A stretch of 10,488 nucleotides of DNA from assembly GCA_030598305.1 (NCBI GenBank), contig JAUVQC010000025.1, positions 1 through 10,488 on the forward strand, given 5' to 3'. Under the pieces are notes generated by a model. The model worked only from the letters and a program-made list of their open reading frames with translations, did no database searches and had not been told where the DNA came from. The stretch comes from Actinomycetes bacterium (GTDB lineage: Bacteria; Actinomycetota; Acidimicrobiia; UBA5794). Positions 6,817 to 10,488 of the stretch are shown here, in pieces. Made by a program: the position numbers and the translations under genes. Positions within the stretch are counted from its first letter, which is position 1; the number at the start of each line of letters is the position of its first letter.

Positions 6817-7497
6817 ATGCCAGCTGTACTGATCATCGAGGACGACCAGCGAATCCGCGAGCTGGTGACACGCGTCCTGTCCCAGAGCGGTTATGACGTA
6901 TCCGGTGCAGCCACAGCGCTTGATGGATTGCAACAGATTGTGGGTACAAGTCCCGATGTGGTCGTCCTCGACATGGGACTCCCCGATCTCGATGGAGCGG
7001 AGCTCCTCAAGATGATCAGGGCGATAACCGACGTCCCCGTGGTGGTTGCAACCGCACGAAGCGACGACCGCGACGTGATCAGGACCCTCGACGCGGGAGC
7101 GGACGACTATCTCGTCAAGCCTTTCAGCGTCGAGCAACTCGAGGCGCGGCTTCGTGCGGTCCTCCGCCGCTCGGCCGTCGACGACGGAGCGGCGGCACTC
7201 GTGGTTGGTGATCTGAGAATTGAACCCGGTGCGCGTGTGGCAACTCTGGAGGGGACCCGACTCAAGCTCAGCCCCAAGGAGTTCGATTTGCTCCTCTATC
7301 TCGCTGAGCGGAAGGGCGTCGTCGTGTCCAAGCGCCAGTTGATGGCTGAGGTGTGGCGCCAGCCCTACGGTGGCTCGGAGAAATCGGTGGACGTCCACAT
7401 CTCCTGGCTTCGCAAGAAGCTCGGAGAATCCGCTGCGGATGCGCGCTATATCGAGACGGTTCACGGCGTTGGGATCAAGCTAGTGGAGCCCTCATGA
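6817..7497 (+). CDS. OmpR/PhoB-family response regulator
   Basis: This is a 226-aa DNA-binding regulator of a two-component system. The receiver domain (about 1-118) has the acidic pair Glu8/Asp9/Asp10, phospho-acceptor Asp52 in VVVLDMGLPD, the switch Thr79 in VVATAR and Lys101 in YLVKPF, all conserved. The C-terminal winged-helix domain (about 128-224) ends in the usual pattern: LSPKEFDLLLYLAERKGVVV, the recognition-helix segment KSVDVHISWLRKKLGE, and the hairpin YIETVHGVGIKL. Family length is about 220-240 aa, so it is complete. ATG 6817 gives a protein starting MPAVLIIEDD, the normal receiver N-terminus; TTG codons upstream would add six or fewer atypical residues. The histidine kinase gene follows after 10 bp, so the two form an operon. 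The genes it controls are unknown; the divergent membrane protein is the obvious candidate. Confidence 0.95.
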   Translation: MPAVLIIEDDQRIRELVTRVLSQSGYDVSGAATALDGLQQIVGTSPDVVVLDMGLPDLDGAELLKMIRAITDVPVVVATARSDDRDVIRTLDAGADDYLVKPFSVEQLEARLRAVLRRSAVDDGAAALVVGDLRIEPGARVATLEGTRLKLSPKEFDLLLYLAERKGVVVSKRQLMAEVWRQPYGGSEKSVDVHISWLRKKLGESAADARYIETVHGVGIKLVEPS

Positions 7498-7507
7498 GCA
7501 GACTTTC

Positions 7508-8863
7508 ATGAGGAAGAGGATGGCGCTACTGAGCCTTGCCGTCGCAACGCTTGTCGTTGTTGCGTTCCTCGTCGCGGTCGGGATCCTCATCAGAAACCAG
7601 GCGCAGGCAAGGGCACTCTCAGATGCCGAGCGCGATGCTCAGTCGGTAGCAACTGCGCTCGCCGTTGTTGGCACAGATGGCGGAATCACTCCTGAACTGG
7701 CGGACGCGATACTGACTGCCTTCGGGAATCCTGAGGATCTCAGTGTGATCTTCGTCAGCGGAGAGGTCGTTGGTGCCGAGATCGGGTCCGACGAGCACAT
7801 CGGGCAGGCCCAGAGCGGTGCGGCATTCACAGCAAAGACAGAGGATGGTGCGGAAGTCCTCGTGCCCGTTCTCACCGCGGACGCTCCGATCCAGGGGGAC
7901 ACCGTTGTTGTCCGGGCGTTCGTCGCGGATGACGAGTTGACGGAGGGTGTACTGATTGCGTGGGCGATGCTTCTCGGTCTCGGCCTGTTCCTGATTGCTA
8001 TTGCTACCCTCGCTGCGGATCGCCTCGGCAGGTCGGTTGTCCAGCCGGTCACCGAGCTCTCCGATGCGGCGCACGAGTGGGGGAGAGGGAACCTCGATGT
8101 CAGGGTCGTACCGTCCGGTCCAGAGGAGATCGCGGAGGTCGGTGAAGCGTTCAACACGCTTGCAGGACGACTCGACAAACTGCTTGAAGCTGAGCGGGAG
8201 TCGGTGGCCGATCTCTCTCACCGCCTCCGCACACCACTCACCGCACTGAGGCTGCAAGCAGAGACCCTCACCAATCGCGACGAGGCAGCGTCTCTCCAGA
8301 CGGACATCGACGAGCTCGAACATCAGGTCGATGAGATGATCCAACGAGCTCGTCGGCAGTCGAACGCGGGCACGGTTACCGACTCTGTCGATCTCGGATC
8401 GGTGCTTACTCACCGCGCTGCTTTCTGGCAGGTACTCGCTGACGAGCAGGGCAGGCCCACATCGGTATCGGTCGAGCCGGGAGATCATCGGGTCGAGCTC
8501 CAGCGAGTTGATCTCGGTGCTCTGATCGATGTTCTCATAGAGAACATCTTCGCCCACACGCCCGCTGGTGTGGGCTACCGGCTCTCCGTGCGCACCCAGG
8601 GCGATGGGCGGCCGGTGCTCACCATCTCGGATGCGGGCTCCGGCTTCGGGGACCTCGGCGTCATGAGAAGAGGTCAGAGTGGCGCAGGATCCACCGGTCT
8701 CGGGCTCGACATCGTTGTTCGCACGGCCGAGCGAACAGGCGGCGGTATCAGGATCGGGACATCGGCCGATGGCGGCGGTGAGATCTCGGTCGTGTTCGGC
8801 TCAACGGACGGACGTCGCCCTGGGATCGAGAAAGGTGCTGAGCTCGGCGAGAGCGTCGCGTGA
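7508..8863 (+). CDS. HAMP-domain sensor histidine kinase, partner of the preceding regulator
   Basis: This 451-aa membrane kinase should phosphorylate the regulator encoded 10 bp upstream. Helix 1 is about residues 6-28 and helix 2 about 147-169, enclosing an extracytoplasmic sensor region of about 115 residues with no domain I recognise. HAMP covers about 171-225 (RSVVQPVTELSDAAHEWGRGN). The dimerisation/phospho-acceptor H-box is VADLSHRLRTPLTAL with His238. The ATPase domain has Asn346 in ENIFAHTP (N-box), DAGSGFGD at 375-382 (G1) and GSTGLGLDIV at 394-403 (G2). The H-box and N-box wording is typical of actinobacterial kinases. ATG 7508 is used; ATG 7520 (M5) is an alternative, with AGGA placed 5 nt before it. 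The last 63 bp overlap the 3' end of the ArsR-family gene on the opposite strand. The signal sensed is unknown. Confidence 0.94.
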   Translation: MRKRMALLSLAVATLVVVAFLVAVGILIRNQAQARALSDAERDAQSVATALAVVGTDGGITPELADAILTAFGNPEDLSVIFVSGEVVGAEIGSDEHIGQAQSGAAFTAKTEDGAEVLVPVLTADAPIQGDTVVVRAFVADDELTEGVLIAWAMLLGLGLFLIAIATLAADRLGRSVVQPVTELSDAAHEWGRGNLDVRVVPSGPEEIAEVGEAFNTLAGRLDKLLEAERESVADLSHRLRTPLTALRLQAETLTNRDEAASLQTDIDELEHQVDEMIQRARRQSNAGTVTDSVDLGSVLTHRAAFWQVLADEQGRPTSVSVEPGDHRVELQRVDLGALIDVLIENIFAHTPAGVGYRLSVRTQGDGRPVLTISDAGSGFGDLGVMRRGQSGAGSTGLGLDIVVRTAERTGGGIRIGTSADGGGEISVVFGSTDGRRPGIEKGAELGESVA

Positions 8864-9127
8864 AGCAGAGAAGTAGGCCCACTTCCCTCGCTGTTCCCGC
8901 GTGAGCAACCCTGCTTCGGTCAGCACCTTGAGGTGATGGCTGACTGTTGGTTGGCTGACTCCGAGGGGTTCGGTGAGATCACATGCGCATTGTGAAGGGC
9001 TTGACGCGACGAGGCTGAAGAGGCGGAGCCGCGTCGGATCTGCGAGCGCCTTGAGGCGCGAGGCCATGGTGTCCGCGTCATCAGCTGACAGCGGTGAACA
9101 ACAAATCGGGGAACAACACGCCTCCAT
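8801..9127 (-). CDS. ArsR/SmtB-family metalloregulator, arsenite-type cysteine pattern
   Basis: This 108-aa winged-helix repressor belongs to the family whose members leave their operator when they bind a metal or metalloid. The core is LKALADPTRLRLFSLV (25-40), then CACDLTEPLGVSQPTVSHHLKVL (47-69), the recognition helix, and the wing GKWAYF (81-86). Cys47 and Cys49 sit in the alpha-3 'CxCDL' position of ArsR. The N-terminus carries two Cys pairs, Cys4-Cys5 and Cys9-Cys10, each in CCSP. In Corynebacterium glutamicum ArsR, an N-terminal Cys pair plus one Cys in the CxCDL region binds As(III), so this layout suggests metalloid sensing. ATG 9127 is supported by AGGG 7 nt upstream. No arsenic transporter or reductase gene is in view. 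The gene is divergent from the acetyltransferase gene (78-bp gap) and overlaps the kinase gene tail-to-tail. Ligand identity is inference. Confidence 0.93.
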   Translation of the reverse strand: MEACCSPICCSPLSADDADTMASRLKALADPTRLRLFSLVASSPSQCACDLTEPLGVSQPTVSHHLKVLTEAGLLTREQRGKWAYFSASRDALAELSTFLDPRATSVR

Positions 9128-9205
9128 GACACAACCCTACCCGGCCTGAATGCTGGCGACTGCAACCTGCCACAATCGGGGGTAGCAACACAGAGGACCG
9201 TTGAC
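9128..9205. promoter_or_regulatory. Divergent regulatory region of the ArsR gene and the Pat-like gene
   Basis: This 78-bp gap must hold the start signals of both divergent genes and probably the ArsR operator, since the family usually autoregulates. No classical ArsR-type imperfect 12-2-12 palindrome is evident. Visible elements are a CACAAT at 9171-9176 that could be a weak plus-strand -10, and a CTACCC (9137-9142)/GGGTAG (9180-9185) inverted pair 37 bp apart. There is also an AATCGGGG...CAACAC sequence at 9174-9191 that recurs inside the arsR start at 9104-9119. None is strong enough to name as a site. Confidence 0.4.
9192..9197 (+). promoter_or_regulatory. Ribosome binding site for the Pat-like gene
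   Basis: AGAGGA lies 8 nt before ATG 9206 and supports this start for the open frame that runs off the window. Confidence 0.7.
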
Positions 9206-10488
9206 ATGTCATTGACCGTTCCCGCGTCGATCACCGATCCGCCATCGGGTTACCCATCGGAGTGGGAGCAGAGCGCCGTGCTCAAGGACGGAGGCACCGT
9301 ACGGATACGACCCATCGTTCCTGCAGACTCGCCTGCACTCCAGGCATTCGTCAAAGACATGTCGACGGAGAGCAGTTACTTCCGCTTCTTCCGCGTGAAG
9401 CGCCAGCTTGAGCCTGAGGAACTCGAGGAGTTCACCCACCTCGACTACGACGAGCAGATGGCGTTTGTCGCGATCGTCGATGGTGAACTCGCCGGCGTCG
9501 GGCGGTACAACGCCAAGGACTGCCCCGATGGGTTCGCCGAGGCAGCGTTCACGGTTTCCGATGATCTTCAAGGCAAGGGGATCGGAACGCTGCTCGTGTA
9601 TCGAATCTCGGCATACGCCCGAGTCCAGGACATCAAGGGGTTCAGGGCATATCTCCTTGCGGACAACCACGCGATGATGCGTGTCTTCCGCAACGCCGGA
9701 TTCGCGATGCATCGCGATGTTGACCAGGGCGTTTACACCGTCGAGATCGATACCGAGCAGTCGTCTGCGGTTATCGAGGCCGAGGGGCGCGCCGAGCAGA
9801 TCGCGATCGCGGCGTCCGTCATGCCGCTCTTCTACCCAACATCGATCGCCGTGATCGGGGCAAGCCGAAACAAGTCATCGATCGGCGGACGGCTCTTCAA
9901 CAACATCATCAACGCTGACTTCAACGGTCCTGTCTACCCCGTCAACCCGAAGGCTTCGGTCGTCAGATCGATCCACTGCTACCCGTCCGTATCCGACATC
10001 CCCGGATCCGTTGACCTCGCGTTCATCGTTGTGCCCGCTCGATTCGTCAATGACGTCGTGAGCGAGTGTGCCGAGAAGGGTGTTCGGGGTGTCGTCGTGA
10101 TCTCCGCGGGCTTCTCTGAGATCGGCGAGGCCGGTGCACGGATGGAGGAGGAGCTGCTCAACATTGTTCGGGACTCTGGCATGCGGATGGTCGGCCCGAA
10201 CTGCATGGGACTTCAGAACACGGACCCTTCGGTCAGCCTGGACGGACAGTTCGGTCCGATCATGCCTCGACCGGGGAACGTGTCGATGTCGTCCCAGAGT
10301 GGTGCCCTCGGTCTTGCGATCCTCGATTATGCGACCCATCTCAACATCGGAATCTCGACCTTCGTGTCCGTCGGGAACAAGGTGGATGTTGCCGGTAACG
10401 ATCTCCTTCTCTTCTGGGAGGAGGACCCCAACACCGATGTGATCCTGCTGTACCTCGAGTCCTTTGGCAACCCGAGGCGGTTCTCGCG
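9206..10488 (+). CDS. Pat-type GNAT acetyltransferase fused to CoA-binding/acyl-CoA synthetase (NDP-forming) domains, 3' end outside window
   Basis: The frame is open from ATG 9206 to the window end (427 full codons), with AGAGGA 8 nt before the start. The GNAT domain (about residues 25-182) has the acetyl-CoA-binding loop DDLQGKGIGTLL (119-130) and NAGFAMHR at 163-170. From about 205 comes a CoA-binding Rossmann domain (IAVIGASRNKSSIGGRLFNN; PVYPVNPKA; VDLAFIVVPA), then the succinyl-CoA-ligase-like part with VGPNCMG (329-335), SQSGALGL (363-370) and SVGNKVDV (388-395). Proteins of this architecture acetylate lysines of enzymes such as acetyl-CoA synthetase, and the synthetase-like part usually acts as a regulatory sensor. 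Salmonella Pat has GNAT at the C-terminus; the reversed order here matches actinobacterial enzymes such as Streptomyces PatA. The full protein is normally about 900 aa, so the ATP-grasp part should follow outside the window. Protein acetylation rather than small-molecule acetylation is inferred. Confidence 0.92.
   Translation, partial: MSLTVPASITDPPSGYPSEWEQSAVLKDGGTVRIRPIVPADSPALQAFVKDMSTESSYFRFFRVKRQLEPEELEEFTHLDYDEQMAFVAIVDGELAGVGRYNAKDCPDGFAEAAFTVSDDLQGKGIGTLLVYRISAYARVQDIKGFRAYLLADNHAMMRVFRNAGFAMHRDVDQGVYTVEIDTEQSSAVIEAEGRAEQIAIAASVMPLFYPTSIAVIGASRNKSSIGGRLFNNIINADFNGPVYPVNPKASVVRSIHCYPSVSDIPGSVDLAFIVVPARFVNDVVSECAEKGVRGVVVISAGFSEIGEAGARMEEELLNIVRDSGMRMVGPNCMGLQNTDPSVSLDGQFGPIMPRPGNVSMSSQSGALGLAILDYATHLNIGISTFVSVGNKVDVAGNDLLLFWEEDPNTDVILLYLESFGNPRRFS

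Noticed and set aside
6736..7464. Upstream extension of the 198-aa membrane-protein frame to 441 codons
   Set aside because: The extra part is antisense to the response regulator; a GGAGG placed 8 nt before ATG 6735 and the membrane helix right after it mark the true start.
7494..7511. ATG at 7494 overlapping the response-regulator stop as a kinase start
   Set aside because: It reads five codons and stops at TGA 7509-7511; the kinase frame begins at 7508.
7619..8557. 312-codon open frame on the minus strand within the histidine kinase gene
   Set aside because: Antisense shadow of a conserved kinase; the composition is odd and no family is recognisable.

Overview
The window (about 60 % G+C by eye) looks like a chromosomal segment of an actinomycete (Actinomycetota). 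The evidence is: a homodimeric-type AceE pyruvate dehydrogenase; a Pat-like protein with its GNAT domain at the N-terminus, the order usual in actinobacteria; a histidine kinase with the actinobacterial SHRLRTPLTALRL and ENIFAHTP boxes; and an ArsR regulator with the N-terminal CCSP signature common there. A lineage such as Acidimicrobiia is a guess. There is no mobile element, CRISPR array, tRNA or rRNA, and coding density is high: no gene-free stretch exceeds about 170 bp.

Layout. (1) 1-3738, plus strand, central carbon metabolism: the C-terminal two thirds of zwf (glucose-6-phosphate dehydrogenase), then a complete aceE. (2) 3752-3805: a long hairpin between convergent genes, probably a bidirectional terminator. 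(3) 3815-4518, minus strand: two related small membrane proteins (PLDc_N-like two-helix region plus a C-terminal SHOCT-like motif) in an ATGA-overlapping operon. (4) 4684-6108, plus strand: a membrane-anchored GGDEF-EAL protein with both c-di-GMP active sites intact and an I-site. (5) 6139-8863: a two-component system (OmpR-type regulator and HAMP histidine kinase, plus strand) divergent from a single-pass membrane protein of unknown function; the 81-bp gap holds an 11-bp-phased TAAG repeat and a possible leaderless promoter. (6) 8801-9127, minus strand: an ArsR-family metalloregulator with a duplicated Cys-Cys motif, whose 3' end overlaps the kinase gene by 63 bp. (7) 9206 to the window end, plus strand: a Pat-type GNAT plus CoA-binding/acyl-CoA-synthetase protein, truncated by the window edge.

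How the genes connect. Zwf supplies NADPH and pentose phosphates; AceE feeds acetyl-CoA to the TCA cycle; the Pat-like protein could use acetyl-CoA to acetylate metabolic enzymes such as acetyl-CoA synthetase. The middle of the window is signalling: c-di-GMP turnover, a two-component system with a likely envelope partner, and a metalloid sensor. No wholly new system is evident. The best leads are the two-component/envelope-protein module with its candidate operator, the duplicated Cys motif of the ArsR protein, and the long hairpin after aceE.
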